From: a cyanobacterium endosymbiont of Rhopalodia gibberula
GTDB lineage: Bacteria > Cyanobacteriota > Cyanobacteriia > Cyanobacteriales > Microcystaceae
DNA: 64,000 bases
Direction of reading: 5' to 3'
Assembly: GCF_003574135.1 (NCBI RefSeq)
Contig: NZ_AP018341.1
Location: forward strand, 1,178,001 to 1,242,000
Part shown: piece after piece, positions 16,881 to 27,679 of the stretch
Numbering within the stretch: position 1 is the stretch's first letter
Layout: every line of letters starts with the position of its first letter
Made by a program: the position numbers and the translations under genes
Notes under the pieces: generated by a model
Database searches by the model: none
Told to the model about the DNA's origin: nothing
What the model saw: only the letters and a program-made list of their open reading frames with translations

Positions 16881-17477
16881 GTGTTCATGTTATTAAAAAC
16901 TAATCCCAAAAAACACCGTGTAAAAGTCCTTTCATCTCGTCGGAGGTGTAGATTGTTACCTCTAATTTCTCTGGTAGGTATTAGTCTGTGGGCCGGTTGT
17001 AAAGAATTACAGAGTTATATGGTACAACCTGAAGCAATTTTTGTTTTGGGAGGACATGAAGAACGCGAATACTTTGCCGCTCAATTGGCTACTCGACACC
17101 GCGATCTCCCCATTTGGGTGTCTTCTGGGAGTCCTCAAAGCCATGCTAAAAGGATTTTTAGAGAAGCCGGTATTTCGAGTGCTCGACTTTATCTCGACTA
17201 TCAGGCACGGGACACTGTAACTAACTTTACAACCCTAGTGGATACCTTCAAAAAACAAGGTATTGATAGTGTTTATCTAGTTACTTCCGCTAATCACATG
17301 AACCGTGCTCGCGTTATTGGGGAGATTGTTTTTGGCACTCAGGGAATTATACTTAAACCTATGGCCGTTGAGTGTGATCGTCCTCCTGAACCATTCAAAA
17401 AAATCCTCAGAGATGTAGCTAGGTCACTGCTGTGGGTGGGAACAGGAAAAACAGGAGAAACTTTGATTGTTCCTTAA
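16881..17477 (+). CDS. YdcF/SanA-like (DUF218) membrane-anchored protein
   Basis: 198 residues from GTG; the ATG six bases later is an equal candidate. A basic N-terminus followed by LLPLISLVGISLWAG (about 26-40) gives one membrane anchor. The DUF218 core follows: EAIFVLGGHEEREYFAA, WVSSGSP, then DYQARDTVTNFTTLVDTF and VYLVTSANHMNRA, containing the polar residues conserved in this Rossmann-like fold. Family members affect envelope properties in enterobacteria, but the reaction is unknown. Not obviously in an operon. Confidence 0.83.
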   Translation: MFMLLKTNPKKHRVKVLSSRRRCRLLPLISLVGISLWAGCKELQSYMVQPEAIFVLGGHEEREYFAAQLATRHRDLPIWVSSGSPQSHAKRIFREAGISSARLYLDYQARDTVTNFTTLVDTFKKQGIDSVYLVTSANHMNRARVIGEIVFGTQGIILKPMAVECDRPPEPFKKILRDVARSLLWVGTGKTGETLIVP

Positions 17478-17969
17478 ATTAAACTCTCAGTGAGATTTTT
17501 AAGGTAAGTTGCCAAATGTTTTGTGGTTGAAGCTTTGTTCTTTTAGGAAGACTTTGTGTGCTACCATTATGCTGCAATGATGCGAATGAGGTGTTTATGG
17601 AGTTTTTTTTTAGAAGATTAATTTTAAGACTTTGTACTCGACAATAGCTAATAAACTCCCCTTAAGACGTTTTCTTTGATGGAGAAGCTCTACCCAGTTA
17701 GACGGAATAAAAGGTAATTAAAGGTTTAATTGTGAGTTAGTTCGAGCCATTAAATATTCCGAGAACTATGCGTCCTGTTGTCGGGTAGTTAATGTGTGTC
17801 GAACTAGAATACTTATGGATTTGATTTGGCGGAAGTGTAACCTGGAAAAACTATGTCTAGCTAAAGAAAAAATAAGCAAAAGTCCCTGCTGTTCTAAAGA
17901 CAGGAAATGTTAAAATGAAGAGCTGTGCGTTGAGTTTAAAGCAGCAAACACAGGCTTAGGAGAGATCTC
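17478..17969. other. Gap before gltX with coding-like debris
   Basis: On the plus strand, around 17740-17910, one frame reads RAIKYSENYASCCRVVNVCR and onward without stops for about 55 codons, ending just before gltX. It has many cysteines and no convincing start; I do not recognise it and treat it as debris. A TAAAAT box near 17912 may belong to the gltX promoter. Confidence 0.35.
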
Positions 17970-19415
17970 GTGACACCCAGAGTTCGTATTGCACCAAGTC
18001 CCACTGGAAACCTACACATTGGAACTGCGAGGACAGCCATTTTTAATTGGTTATTTGCTCGTCATCACTGGGGGCAATTTATTTTACGCATTGAAGATAC
18101 AGATCTTGAGCGATCACGACCAGAATATACGGAAAATATTAAATCAGGACTCACTTGGCTAGGGTTGAATTGGGATGAGGGTCCCTTTTTACAAACTCAA
18201 CGTCTTGATCTCTATCGTCAAGGAATTCAAACCTTACTTGATAAGGGGTTTGCTTATCGTTGCTACTGTACTCCCGAAGAATTAGAAGAAATGCGGGAGA
18301 AACAAAAATCAAAAAATCAAGCCCCTCGCTATGATAACCGCCATCGTCATCTCACTGAAGCAGAATGTCAAAAATTCGAGTCTGAAGGCAGAAAACCAGT
18401 TATCCGTTTTATTATTGATGATAACCGTGAAATTGTCTGGAATGATTTAATCCGGAATAAAGTAATCTGGAAAGGAAGTGATCTCGGCGGGGATATGGCA
18501 ATCGCTCGTGTTCCTCAACTCGAAGGAGAGTCCTTTGGACAACCTCTATATAATCTAGCGGTGGTGGTTGATGACCTAGACATGAAAATTACCCATGTCA
18601 TTCGGGGAGAGGATCACATCGCCAATACTGCTAAACAGATTTTACTTTATGAAGCTTTAGAGGGAACAGTTCCAGACTTTGCTCACACCCCCCTTATTTT
18701 AAATCAGGAGGGACGAAAACTGTCTAAACGCGACGGAGCATCATCTATCGATGATTTCCGTAAAATGGGCTTTTTACCCGATGCTCTCGCTAATTATATA
18801 ATGCTTTTGGGTTGGACTGCTCCTGACTCCACTAAGGAAATTTTCACCCTGAGTGAGGCAGCGAAAGAATTTAATTTAGAAAGGGTAAATAAAGCGGGGG
18901 CAAAATTTGATTGGGATAAACTAGATTGGATTAATAGTCAGTATCTCCATCAAGTTCCAGCCTCAGAGTTAGTCGAGCTAGCTTTCCCCTATTGGCAAGA
19001 AGCGGGTTACGAAGTTAATTTGAAAAGTGATCGTCTTTGGTTAGAAGAGTTAGCAGCCCTGATTAGACCTAGTTTAACTAGGTTAACTGATGTAGTAAAA
19101 GAGAGCCGTTCATTGTTTGGAAAAACACTTAGTTATAGTAAGGAAGCTCTAGAGCAATTGCAAAAAGAGGGAGTCAAAGACATCATACAAGCTGTGGTTG
19201 ATAATTTAGTTAATTATCCTCAATTAACTGAGGACAATGCTAAAGAAATTATAAAGCAAGTTGCCAAAGATTTTAGTGTGAAAAAAGGGTTCATTATGCG
19301 CTCCCTCAGAGCCGGTTTAATGGGTGAATTGCAAGGGCCTGATTTGATTCAATCTTGGCTTTTATTGCACCAAAAAGGATGGGATATAATCCGTTTGCAA
19401 GACAGCTTAAGTTAA
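17970..19415 (+). CDS. gltX: Glutamyl-tRNA synthetase
   Basis: 481 residues from GTG, with AGGAGAG about 7 bases upstream as ribosome-binding site. Class I synthetase signature: [20 protein letters not shown] (HIGH-type motif at about 15-18) and KLSKRDGA (about 250-256, KMSKS-type loop). [11 protein letters not shown] and the C-terminal anticodon-binding helical part are present, and the length is normal. It charges tRNA-Glu; in cyanobacteria Glu-tRNA also feeds Gln-tRNA by transamidation and tetrapyrrole synthesis. Single gene, followed by a 2-kb desert. Confidence 0.96.
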   Translation: MTPRVRIAPSPTGNLHIGTARTAIFNWLFARHHWGQFILRIEDTDLERSRPEYTENIKSGLTWLGLNWDEGPFLQTQRLDLYRQGIQTLLDKGFAYRCYCTPEELEEMREKQKSKNQAPRYDNRHRHLTEAECQKFESEGRKPVIRFIIDDNREIVWNDLIRNKVIWKGSDLGGDMAIARVPQLEGESFGQPLYNLAVVVDDLDMKITHVIRGEDHIANTAKQILLYEALEGTVPDFAHTPLILNQEGRKLSKRDGASSIDDFRKMGFLPDALANYIMLLGWTAPDSTKEIFTLSEAAKEFNLERVNKAGAKFDWDKLDWINSQYLHQVPASELVELAFPYWQEAGYEVNLKSDRLWLEELAALIRPSLTRLTDVVKESRSLFGKTLSYSKEALEQLQKEGVKDIIQAVVDNLVNYPQLTEDNAKEIIKQVAKDFSVKKGFIMRSLRAGLMGELQGPDLIQSWLLLHQKGWDIIRLQDSLS

Positions 19416-21453
19416 ATATAGAAAAAGTGATGATAGAATTTTTTTAAAAAAGATAACTTTTTTTGTAAAGTTTGTAATTTTTGAGTTACTTTGAATATTA
19501 TTCACTTTATAATGAACAGGACTAGAGAAAAAATAGACCAATTTATGTGTTTTTTTAGAGAATTGATGTTAATGCTAGAAAAACTACTAGTTAAATTCTT
19601 GGAAAGAATTCTTCAATAATTTTATCAAAAAAGCATAGAAATAAATTTTTGGTCATGATTTTTATTCGCCAAGTTTCTATGTGAACTATTTAGTACTTAT
19701 GGGAAACTTTAAGAGTTTAAAAATAAACAAACAATTATATGTTTAAAAATTACTTGTCTTCTTAAAAAGAAATTATAAATTTTCTAGTACAAAGAAAATA
19801 AAAAATTTAGAAAATATTAAACGTTGTATTTACTACTAATTTACAAATAAATTAGTAATTAGTAATTATTGCTCTGATTATAGAAATCATAACATTATCA
19901 GCTACGTTTCCACAAGACTTAAAAAAATACTGTGTTTTTGGGGAGAAAAGTAAAAAATTAAAGGTTGTACTGAACCGGTTACATAAAAATTTAAAATATA
20001 AAGACAAGGTTTAATTACTAATAATAGACCAACTAAAAAATATGATTATAAATTATATAAAATTCAATATTTATACTTTATTTATATCTATGGCATCAAA
20101 TATTTAAATTGTTTTAATGAAAGGTATTCTAAATTTAAAATAATTTACTATCATCCATTATCAGCCTTAAAATTAGATATAAACAGATTAATTCATTTAA
20201 ATAATCAACTTAACAATAACAATAACTCGCGTTTATTATGGCTTAACCACCAAAAAACTTAATCTAAACAATGAATTAACTATTTAAAATTAATTTCGGA
20301 CAGAGAAATATATCTATCTTGAGATAGATATATTGTTTTTAACAAAAAAACAAATAAATTTAGAGAATTGTTAGGCTAACTTTAAAAAACCAAAAAAGGA
20401 TCAAAATTATTAAATATATTTAAAATAGTTACATTCTTAATGTAATGAGGAAATAGAAAACAGAAAAAGGGCTCAAAGATATGGCTCAATAATTACAGAT
20501 AAAAAACTAAGATATCGAGATAGTTTTTTAAAAAAACCGCTTTTTTTTAAAAGTCATTGTATAGTGTTAGTAGATTTATATAAAGAGGTGAGTCCATAAA
20601 TTATAAAAATAATAATATCTGAAGAGTTAGTAAAATAGCTATAGGCTTAAAAAATAAGTTTTTACCAAAGTTAAAGAGATTAGTATAGCCTTTAGAAAAC
20701 TCTCTAAAAATCTCATAAAAAATAATACCACAGCAACATTATAAATAATAATAAATTGGTTAAGTATTATTAAATAAATTAATAATAAGTTAAATTATTG
20801 AAAATAAACCCTTAAGAGAGAAACTTAAAAACTTAAAATACTAGTCAAGAATAAAAAAAAATATAATGGTTAAATTAATAAAAAATATTTTTTTATTGAA
20901 AATGAATAAGATTAAAGCAAAGAATAAATAGTCAAATTAAATTATATGAATAAAGCGTCTTATGGACAAGTATTATGACATTAATACTTATAGTCCATTT
21001 TAAACTTTTTTTACTAACCTGGCAGTATAAAATATTATTTCAATTTCTAAAAAAATTAAGAATTAGCCAAAATTTTACTAAATATGAATGTCAAACAAAT
21101 GGAGTGGACGCAATTTGTACATATTTATCAAGTTAGTATTATCCATACAGCTGATAGAGGACTAGATATATAATCTAATTTTGAACTTGGCGATTTAAGT
21201 TGAATATTCAATACTAAAAAAGTCAAGAACATTATTAGTTAAGTAAAAATAATTCTCTTATAGAACAATGTGCTTTCTTGTTTAAAGAAAAATTTACTAA
21301 TTTTTTAGTATCTAAACTCACAGCACCATTAAAACAATATTTCAATAAATTTATTTTTTAAACAATTAAAATTATATAGTTCTGTATCAAAATATCATTT
21401 GATATAATCAAATACCCCAGATAGGGTATGATTGATAATCATCAATTTAGTTT
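19416..21453. other. 2-kb AT-rich desert
   Basis: No intact frame. It holds small hairpins (19833-19855, 9-bp stem; 20307-20334, 13-bp stem) and coding-like shreds such as MEWTQFVHIYQVSIIHTADR near 21095-21160 that I cannot assign. The sequence looks like old pseudogene material drifted to AT. Confidence 0.55.
20307..20334. repeat. 13-bp perfect hairpin in desert
   Basis: Arms 20307-20319 and 20322-20334 are exact reverse complements with a 2-base centre, followed by GTTTTT. It resembles a terminator, but the nearest gene end upstream is 900 bases away. Confidence 0.6.
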
Positions 21454-22548
21454 TCAAAGAAATCTTTTCAAAACCTCTAAAGTAGAATGCCCAGTTTTTT
21501 GCCAACTGAATCGACTAGATTGTTGTAAACTCAAGGTTTTTAACTGTGATCGTAACCCATTATCATTGATAATTTGTTCCATTGCATCCGTCATTTCTGA
21601 TACCTGATAAGGATTAATTAATAATCCCGCATCTCCTGCAAGTTCAGGTAGAGAAGATAAGTTAGAAGTAATAACAGGTGTTCCACATCCCATTGCTTCT
21701 AAAACCGGAAACCCAAATCCTTCCCATAAGGAAGGAAATACTAATGCTAATGCTTGATTTAATAGAATAGGTAATTGATCATAGGGAATGTAATCAAGAA
21801 ATTTAATCTGATTTATTATTCCCAATTCTGTTGCTTGTTGTTGTAATTTTGGGGTATAACGTTTATCTGTTTGCCCCGCTAACCAAAGTTCATAATTTTG
21901 ATGATTCTTAACTCCTGCAAATGCTTTAATTAAACGAGATAAATTTTTATGGAGATCATGACGACCTAAATACAGGAAATAGGGAAGACTAGTTTTAGAG
22001 CTTATTTTTTTTGTTAATTTTAACGGACGAAAATGATTTGAATTATAAGCAAGAAGAATAGGAGTTATTTTTTTAGCAGAAATTCCAAAGAAATCAATAA
22101 TATCTGTCGCTGTTGCTTGAGAATTACAAAGAATATGTTTAGCTTCTTTTAAAACTTGTGGAATATAATTTTTAAAATAAGGTATTAGAGGGGAGTTCTT
22201 TTTAGGAAAACGCAATGGAATTAAATCATGCACCATGACGACGGAGCGACAATCAGTGTACAATGGAGCTTCAGGAACTGGTGAAAATAATAATGAACCT
22301 TCTAATTTTTTATAGATTTTTGGCAACTTAAACTGTGTCCATAATAATCTACGAAAATGACCGATAGTTCCTTGTTCTGGAGTTAAATTTTTAGGGACTA
22401 AATAGCAATTAAAGTTGTGATTATTTTGGGCTATTAATAATGTAGGATTGAGATTTTTTAAGTAAGGAAAAATACTGTCAGCATAAATAGTAATACCAGT
22501 CGGTTTAGACATCAACAGAGAAAGATTAATAAATAATTTTTTTGTCAT
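21454..22548 (-). CDS. GT-B fold glycosyltransferase, family 4 type
   Basis: 364 residues. The C-terminal half shows the GT4 pattern: FLYLGRHDLHKNLSRLIKAF, then PSLWEGFGFPVLEAMGCGTPVI with the two glutamates spaced E-x7-E (EGFGFPVLE), and SSLPELAGDAGLLINP. These retaining enzymes use nucleotide sugars. It is the last gene of a minus-strand cluster, 12 bases after the preceding glycosyltransferase, to which it is similar in the C-terminal domain. Acceptor and donor sugar unknown. Confidence 0.9.
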   Translation of the reverse strand: MTKKLFINLSLLMSKPTGITIYADSIFPYLKNLNPTLLIAQNNHNFNCYLVPKNLTPEQGTIGHFRRLLWTQFKLPKIYKKLEGSLLFSPVPEAPLYTDCRSVVMVHDLIPLRFPKKNSPLIPYFKNYIPQVLKEAKHILCNSQATATDIIDFFGISAKKITPILLAYNSNHFRPLKLTKKISSKTSLPYFLYLGRHDLHKNLSRLIKAFAGVKNHQNYELWLAGQTDKRYTPKLQQQATELGIINQIKFLDYIPYDQLPILLNQALALVFPSLWEGFGFPVLEAMGCGTPVITSNLSSLPELAGDAGLLINPYQVSEMTDAMEQIINDNGLRSQLKTLSLQQSSRFSWQKTGHSTLEVLKRFL

Positions 22549-22560
22549 TTCAATGAACCA

Positions 22561-23718
22561 TTAGTTAATGAATTGATAAGCTTTAAAAGTTTCTTGTGCC
22601 GTTTTCTCCCAAGAAAATAATTTTGCTCTTTCTTTTCCTTTCTTAGTTAATTCTTCTCTTAACTGAGAATCACTAATCACCTTTAAAATGGCTTCAGCTA
22701 ATTCTAGGAAGTCATTAGGATTAATCAATAATGCTGCATCTCCTGCAATTTCAGGAAGGGATGAAGTATTAGAGGTGATTACGGGAGAACCTAATGTCAT
22801 TGCTTCTAGAACAGGTAAACCAAATCCTTCATAAAAAGAAGGATAAATAAAAGCCTCAGTTTGAGCATAGAAAAGAGCTAATAATTCATCAGATAAATAG
22901 TTTAAATAATAGATGCTTTGCTGGTATTTTGAATTTTCTATTGCTTCAAAAATAGATTGATACTTCCATCCCTTTTGACCAATTAAAATGAGGTTATGAG
23001 GAATTTTATTTTGTTCCTTTAAATAGTCAAACGCTTTAATTAAAGTAATCACATTTTTTCGAGGCTCAAGAGTACTAACAAACAAAAGATAAGGAATGGA
23101 AAAGTTATAATCTATAGAATTTTTTAGGAGCTCAATCTTATCAGGTCTAATCTTATAAGAAGAGTAACGACTTGCTTCGTAAGTTATCTGAATTCTCTCA
23201 GAATTAATATTAAAATATTCAATAAGATCCTGTTTATTACTTTCAGAGAAAGTAATAATCAAATCTGTCCATGCTAAACAGCGTTTAATTCGTTCTAAAT
23301 ATCCTTGAACAAGGGTAGTAGAATATTGAGGATATTTAAGAAAAGTTAGATCATGGATAGTCATTATCTTACGACTTTTGCGATAAGGATAAACATAATG
23401 ATCCGTTCCATGAAGAATATTAGGTTTGTTTAGATATCCCTCAAAATGTGACAAGATAGGATTAGGATATTTTGCTAACACATCAGCAATAGTAACAGGA
23501 ATAGGTAAGATAGAAACTTTAGGATAGTCAGTCAAAAAATGAGGTATGGAAAAATTCCTCAAAAGCCAATTTTTGACGGAAGGATGAAAGTAAATTTCCA
23601 GTTCAAAGTTTTCGGTTTCTTGTAATTTAGCTAATGATGCTATTATATTTAAGGTATAGACTCCAATTCCGCTAAGTTTTCCCCTAAGCGGTGTTCCATC
23701 AAGACAAACTTTAAACAT
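22561..23718 (-). CDS. GT-B fold glycosyltransferase, family 4 type
   Basis: 385 residues. The N-terminal domain opens with LDGTPLRGKLSGIGVYTLNI, typical of mannosyl/rhamnosyl-transferase-like GT4 members; MTIHDLTFLKYP and YLLFVSTLEPRKNVITLIKAF follow. The donor site is PSFYEGFGLPVLEAM with E-x7-E, then SSLPEIAGDAALLINP. Its start overlaps the stop of the upstream gene in a TAATG arrangement (one base shared), so the two are probably translationally coupled. Part of the surface-glycan cluster; specificity unknown. Confidence 0.9.
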   Translation of the reverse strand: MFKVCLDGTPLRGKLSGIGVYTLNIIASLAKLQETENFELEIYFHPSVKNWLLRNFSIPHFLTDYPKVSILPIPVTIADVLAKYPNPILSHFEGYLNKPNILHGTDHYVYPYRKSRKIMTIHDLTFLKYPQYSTTLVQGYLERIKRCLAWTDLIITFSESNKQDLIEYFNINSERIQITYEASRYSSYKIRPDKIELLKNSIDYNFSIPYLLFVSTLEPRKNVITLIKAFDYLKEQNKIPHNLILIGQKGWKYQSIFEAIENSKYQQSIYYLNYLSDELLALFYAQTEAFIYPSFYEGFGLPVLEAMTLGSPVITSNTSSLPEIAGDAALLINPNDFLELAEAILKVISDSQLREELTKKGKERAKLFSWEKTAQETFKAYQFIN

Positions 23719-24887
23719 TATTTCTGGTTGACTATTTTTTGCATAGCTTCAGCATAGCGATTCAAACAATGATAGTTTAGGTAACTATTTTGCATTACTT
23801 TAATTTTATTTTTTATATTGGAATACTTAATTATTTTAATAATAGAGATAAATACTTCTTCAGGAATTTCCCAATTGATAATTAATTCACCTAAATCATA
23901 TTTAAGCAATTCGTAAGCCATCCAAGTTTTATCAGTTACCAAAGGTATTTTACCAGCAATGATGGACTCAGTAAAAATCCCTGATGTTCTTTCTCCATAA
24001 GCCTGGCAGTCATAGGGCAATAAGATAACATCACTCATATTTAACCAGTAATTATACTCTTTTCTTGTTAGTTTATCTTGAATTAATTTAAGTTTAATTC
24101 CTCCTTTAGTTACTTCTAAATTAGATTTTTCTGCTGCAATTAGACAAATTTTATCACTGTTATTAAAATTGCTATCAACTAATTTTTTGATAATACTCCA
24201 TCCTTTTTCTTCTCTAGGAAAACCTGGCCACCAACATAAAATCCCAGGAAGCTTATCTTTTATATCGTAATTATCAACTTTAATTTCAGCATGGGGAATT
24301 GGCATTACTGTAACATGTTCTTGAAAATAGTTAGATAAAGACTGACCTAATAAATCACTATCTGTTAGTAACTTCAAGTTACCTGCTGGTAAACTTTTTT
24401 TGATTAAATAATTAAGAAACTTATAAACAGATCTAGTTTTGTCTTTATGAGTATTTCTACGATAAAGTAGCCAAACTGATAGATTTTTTGTAGGAACTAG
24501 CCATAAGGCAATCGTTAATGCAAACAATTGCAAATGAATAAACCTCTCGAGAAAAACAATAGATAATTCTGATTGATAAATAACGTTGTTTCGTAAATAT
24601 TTAGCTGTTGTCGTCCCTAAATAAAAAACTCCAGTTAACCTTAAAATTTTTTGCCAGAAATTACCTTCTTTTTCAAGATCAAAATTGCTTAAACAGTCAT
24701 CCCATTCTGCAAGTAAATCAACAACTTTTGACTTATAAGGAATAGCAGCTAAATGTTTCCAACCTAACTTAGAAACTGCTTTACTAACCGCTTGATGATA
24801 GGGAACAATATGTCCTTTACCTCCCATTAAATTAGGAATTAGTGAAACTAATATAGGTGTTGAAGACTTTTCCTGATTTTCAATCAT
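23718..24887 (-). CDS. Glycosyltransferase-like protein
   Basis: 389 residues, sharing a base with the next gene's start. It is less typical than its neighbours: the N-terminal half has SLIPNLMGGKGHIVPYHQAV, the C-terminal half ILCWWPGFPREEKGWSII, WLNMSDVILLPYDCQAYGERTSG and ESIIAGKIPLVTD, which match a GT-B fold donor domain (YGERTSGIFTESI in the place of the E-x7-E loop). A hydrophobic patch around 115-135 might touch the membrane. I take it as a glycosyltransferase from fold and context; donor unknown. Confidence 0.75.
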   Translation of the reverse strand: MIENQEKSSTPILVSLIPNLMGGKGHIVPYHQAVSKAVSKLGWKHLAAIPYKSKVVDLLAEWDDCLSNFDLEKEGNFWQKILRLTGVFYLGTTTAKYLRNNVIYQSELSIVFLERFIHLQLFALTIALWLVPTKNLSVWLLYRRNTHKDKTRSVYKFLNYLIKKSLPAGNLKLLTDSDLLGQSLSNYFQEHVTVMPIPHAEIKVDNYDIKDKLPGILCWWPGFPREEKGWSIIKKLVDSNFNNSDKICLIAAEKSNLEVTKGGIKLKLIQDKLTRKEYNYWLNMSDVILLPYDCQAYGERTSGIFTESIIAGKIPLVTDKTWMAYELLKYDLGELIINWEIPEEVFISIIKIIKYSNIKNKIKVMQNSYLNYHCLNRYAEAMQKIVNQK

Positions 24888-24985
24888 TAATAAATCTTAT
24901 CTCATTATAAAAAACTGTTTTATTAATACAATACAAAGTCAACTGTTCGTATTTTATTATTTTTTTGTCAACAAAACTGACAACC

Positions 24986-25561
24986 CTACTCTAAGTTTAT
25001 TAGTTTAACTGTCTCAAACAATTTTTTAAAAACTTTAATTTCTATCGGATATTGCTCTAATTTTTTTATTGTTTCTAGTCCACGTCCTGTCAAAATTAAA
25101 ATAGGTTTACAATTAGCCCTAATAGCAGCTTCTAAATCACTAGGTGCATCACCAATAAAGAAAGATTGAGACAGAACTATGTGATGTTTTTTAGATGCGT
25201 TAATCAACATTTCAGGAGAAGGTTTACGGCAAAAACACCTGTCATCAGGACGGTGGGGACAAATAAAAATATCAGCAAAGGATACCCCAAAATAGCCATA
25301 CTGTTGCTGAATATAACAGTGAACCTTTTCAACATCTTGCAAGCTGTAATATCCCCTACCAACTCCGGCTTGGTTAGTGATTATAATCAGTAAATAACCT
25401 GCATCTTGCCATTGTTTTAAAGCTTCTCCCGCACCATCAGGAAGCTTGACTTGTTCAGGTTTACTTAAGTAGGGGACGTAGTCAACAATCACCCCATCTC
25501 TATCTAGAAATAGGGCTTTATTGAAATGTGTATGAGAAGTATTGGTTGGATAATCCACCAT
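24986..25561 (-). CDS. gmhB: D-glycero-D-manno-heptose 1,7-bisphosphate phosphatase (GmhB)
   Basis: 191 residues of a HAD phosphatase: FLDRDGVIVDY (nucleophile Asp in DxD, about 19-21), IIITNQAGVGRG, the zinc-binding CPHRPDDRCFCRKPSPEM (about 107-124) peculiar to the GmhB/HisB-N group, and FFIGDAPSDLEAA. It removes the C7 phosphate from heptose bisphosphate. It is followed downstream by glycosyltransferases and preceded by gmhA 8 bases upstream, so heptose-nucleotide synthesis for a surface glycan is the likely role. The kinase and nucleotidyltransferase steps are not in the window. Confidence 0.9.
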   Translation of the reverse strand: MVDYPTNTSHTHFNKALFLDRDGVIVDYVPYLSKPEQVKLPDGAGEALKQWQDAGYLLIIITNQAGVGRGYYSLQDVEKVHCYIQQQYGYFGVSFADIFICPHRPDDRCFCRKPSPEMLINASKKHHIVLSQSFFIGDAPSDLEAAIRANCKPILILTGRGLETIKKLEQYPIEIKVFKKLFETVKLINLE

Positions 25562-25569
25562 TTCAGATC

Positions 25570-26163
25570 TTAAACCGCAATTTGCCCTTCTAAGCCAGCA
25601 TTAGCAAATAACTGCGCCTCCACTTGTTCACAAATTCGATGATAGGTCATTAGGTGAATTTCTTGAATATAGGGGGTGTGGTGTTGTTTTACAAAAAGGG
25701 GATAATCTGACATTTCCTTGAGTGTCCCGCCATTATTTCCCGCCATTCCGATAGTAACCAATCCCATATCTTTAGCCATCTCAAAAGCACGCACTACATT
25801 AGCAGATTTTCCAGACGTAGAAAGTCCCCAAAGAATATCCCCCGGTTTTCCAAAAGCTTCCACTTGGCGGGCGAAGACTGTTTCATACTCGTAGTCATTA
25901 GCCCAAGCGGTCAAAGTTGCCGGATTAGTTCCTAGGGCGATTGCGGGTAAACCTCTACGATGAAGTTGAAACCGCCCCACAAATTCAGCCGCAATATGTT
26001 GAGCATCGGCCGCGGAGCCACCATTACCACAAATAAGTAATTTATGTCCATCTTGAAACTGTCTAGCAATTAAACTGATTGTTTGTTCAACTGAACGACA
26101 GTATTTGGGGTTAAACGCTTCTTCTAGGCTTTTTAGCCTATGTTGAATCCAATAATAACTCAC
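25570..26163 (-). CDS. gmhA: Phosphoheptose isomerase, SIS domain (GmhA)
   Basis: 197 residues. SIS-domain motifs LLICGNGGSAADAQHIAAEFVGRF and LWGLSTSGKSANVVRAFEMA are exact for GmhA, as is the C-terminal HTPYIQEIHLMTYHRICEQVE with the active-site Glu and His. It converts sedoheptulose-7-phosphate to heptose-7-phosphate. It lies between the epimerase (22 bases upstream) and gmhB (8 bases downstream), a tight operon. Confidence 0.92.
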   Translation of the reverse strand: MSYYWIQHRLKSLEEAFNPKYCRSVEQTISLIARQFQDGHKLLICGNGGSAADAQHIAAEFVGRFQLHRRGLPAIALGTNPATLTAWANDYEYETVFARQVEAFGKPGDILWGLSTSGKSANVVRAFEMAKDMGLVTIGMAGNNGGTLKEMSDYPLFVKQHHTPYIQEIHLMTYHRICEQVEAQLFANAGLEGQIAV

Positions 26164-26185
26164 CGTTACTCCTCACTTAACTCAC

Positions 26186-27112
26186 TTACCTAGCCGGAAC
26201 AAGTTTTTCTTGTTCGAGCCAGAACCACTCTATAGTTTTAGCTAACCCTAATTCTAATGGAGTTAACTTGAAATTGGGTAAAGATTCCTTAAGTTTGTCA
26301 ACAACTAAACACTTAGACCTAGCTCCTACATAGCGAGAAGTATCAAATTCAATCCGATTGAAGTCGTAGTCAACTTCTCTACAGATTAGCTTGGCAAAGT
26401 GTCGGATAGTGTATTCCTCCCCTGCACCAATGTTAATCAAGTCATTATCGATGGTAGCAGCTAGTTGGGTAGCAATCTTAGCAAAATCTTCAACAAAGAC
26501 CAATTCCCGTAATTGGGTTCCATCTCCCCATAAGACCACAGGTTCGCCATAAAGTTTCCCACGAATTATCTTACGAATTAGATCGAAAATAAAGTGCATC
26601 TGTCGCCCATCGGTGTGATACCCTGGACCATAAAGGGTAGAAGGAACTAAACAGAGGTATTTTAGACCATATTGTTTATTTAAAGCTAATAAACCTGCGT
26701 AGAGCATTCGTTTAGTCATAGCATAGGTAAACAAACTGCTGATAGGTATCCCTGTGAGGTAATTTTCCTCAAATAAGGGTAAATTAGGGTCATAGGCGCA
26801 ACTTGTCCCCATACAGATAAATTTAGCCTGGGGTTGGTATTTCTGCCACCATATGAGAATATGAGTATTCATTTGTTGGTTAATAATCCATTGTTCCCCT
26901 GGATGGTAAAGACAAAAATCCCCTGCCTGGGTCCAGGCGGCTAAATGGTAGATTTGATCATAGTTGTGATCGTTAAAATTGAGTAATGAGTTAGGTTGAG
27001 TGAGATCGCAGTTTTTCGAGTCGAGACAGACTATTTTGTGTCCTTGTGCTTGAAGTTGACAACAAAGATTAGTTCCGAGAAACCCTGTTGCACCAGTAAT
27101 TAGGATGTTCAT
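26186..27112 (-). CDS. NAD-dependent nucleotide-sugar epimerase/dehydratase, GDP-fucose-synthase-like
   Basis: 308 residues of an extended SDR. The NAD-binding loop is GATGFLGTN (about 7-15), the catalytic Tyr-Lys pair is in YAMTKR (about 134-139) with the Ser in MGTSCAYD, and VPSTLYGPGYHTDG plus WGDGTQLRELVFVEDFA resemble GDP-L-fucose synthase and heptose epimerases. Next to gmhA/gmhB it probably acts on the heptose nucleotide or on GDP-mannose-derived sugar. First gene of the minus-strand cluster. Confidence 0.85.
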   Translation of the reverse strand: MNILITGATGFLGTNLCCQLQAQGHKIVCLDSKNCDLTQPNSLLNFNDHNYDQIYHLAAWTQAGDFCLYHPGEQWIINQQMNTHILIWWQKYQPQAKFICMGTSCAYDPNLPLFEENYLTGIPISSLFTYAMTKRMLYAGLLALNKQYGLKYLCLVPSTLYGPGYHTDGRQMHFIFDLIRKIIRGKLYGEPVVLWGDGTQLRELVFVEDFAKIATQLAATIDNDLINIGAGEEYTIRHFAKLICREVDYDFNRIEFDTSRYVGARSKCLVVDKLKESLPNFKLTPLELGLAKTIEWFWLEQEKLVPAR

Positions 27113-27304
27113 TATTGAAGACTCGTTTTATTAGTATTAGTCGATCACCCCTACGGGAGAGCAGCGTAGAGATAATATAGCGATGACATAGAGTTTTGTA
27201 AAGAGTACCAAAAGTTGAGAGACACAGAGTCTTTTATTTTCAATAAACGCCAAAACTTCAGAATAAAAAAATAACGAATGATGATATCATTTATCAATAT
27301 AATC

Positions 27305-27336
27305 TTATATAAGATAAACGTATTTATCTTATATAA
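27305..27336. repeat. 14-bp perfect hairpin upstream of the glycan operon
   Basis: Arms 27305-27318 and 27323-27336 are exact reverse complements with a CGTA loop. It lies about 190 bases before the first gene of the minus-strand cluster. No T-run follows in either direction. Confidence 0.55.
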
Positions 27337-27679
27337 AGGTCTTGATTAAGCTTGAAAATACTTTGATATTTTTATCGTACTAAGTCGAATAATGTAGAAG
27401 CGCTAAGTTAAGAAACTTCGGAGTTGAAAACTAACAAAATGTATAAGTCGATAAGATATCCTTTTAATCAACTTAAATAGTATCATTAATACTTTCTAGT
27501 GTTTTTTTAGTTTCTTCCTGGTCAAAATATACAATAATTTATTGATTTTAGTACTAATAAAAGATTTTAGTACTAGTAAAATTTTAGATGCAAATAAAGG
27601 ATAAAAAGTTCAATAAATTTAAGTCCTAGTGAATATATAAGATAGTATTTTTTAAGAAAAATTCTAGATAAATTATTCA

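Noticed and set aside
25166-25393. 75-codon plus-strand frame
   Set aside because: Antisense to gmhB.
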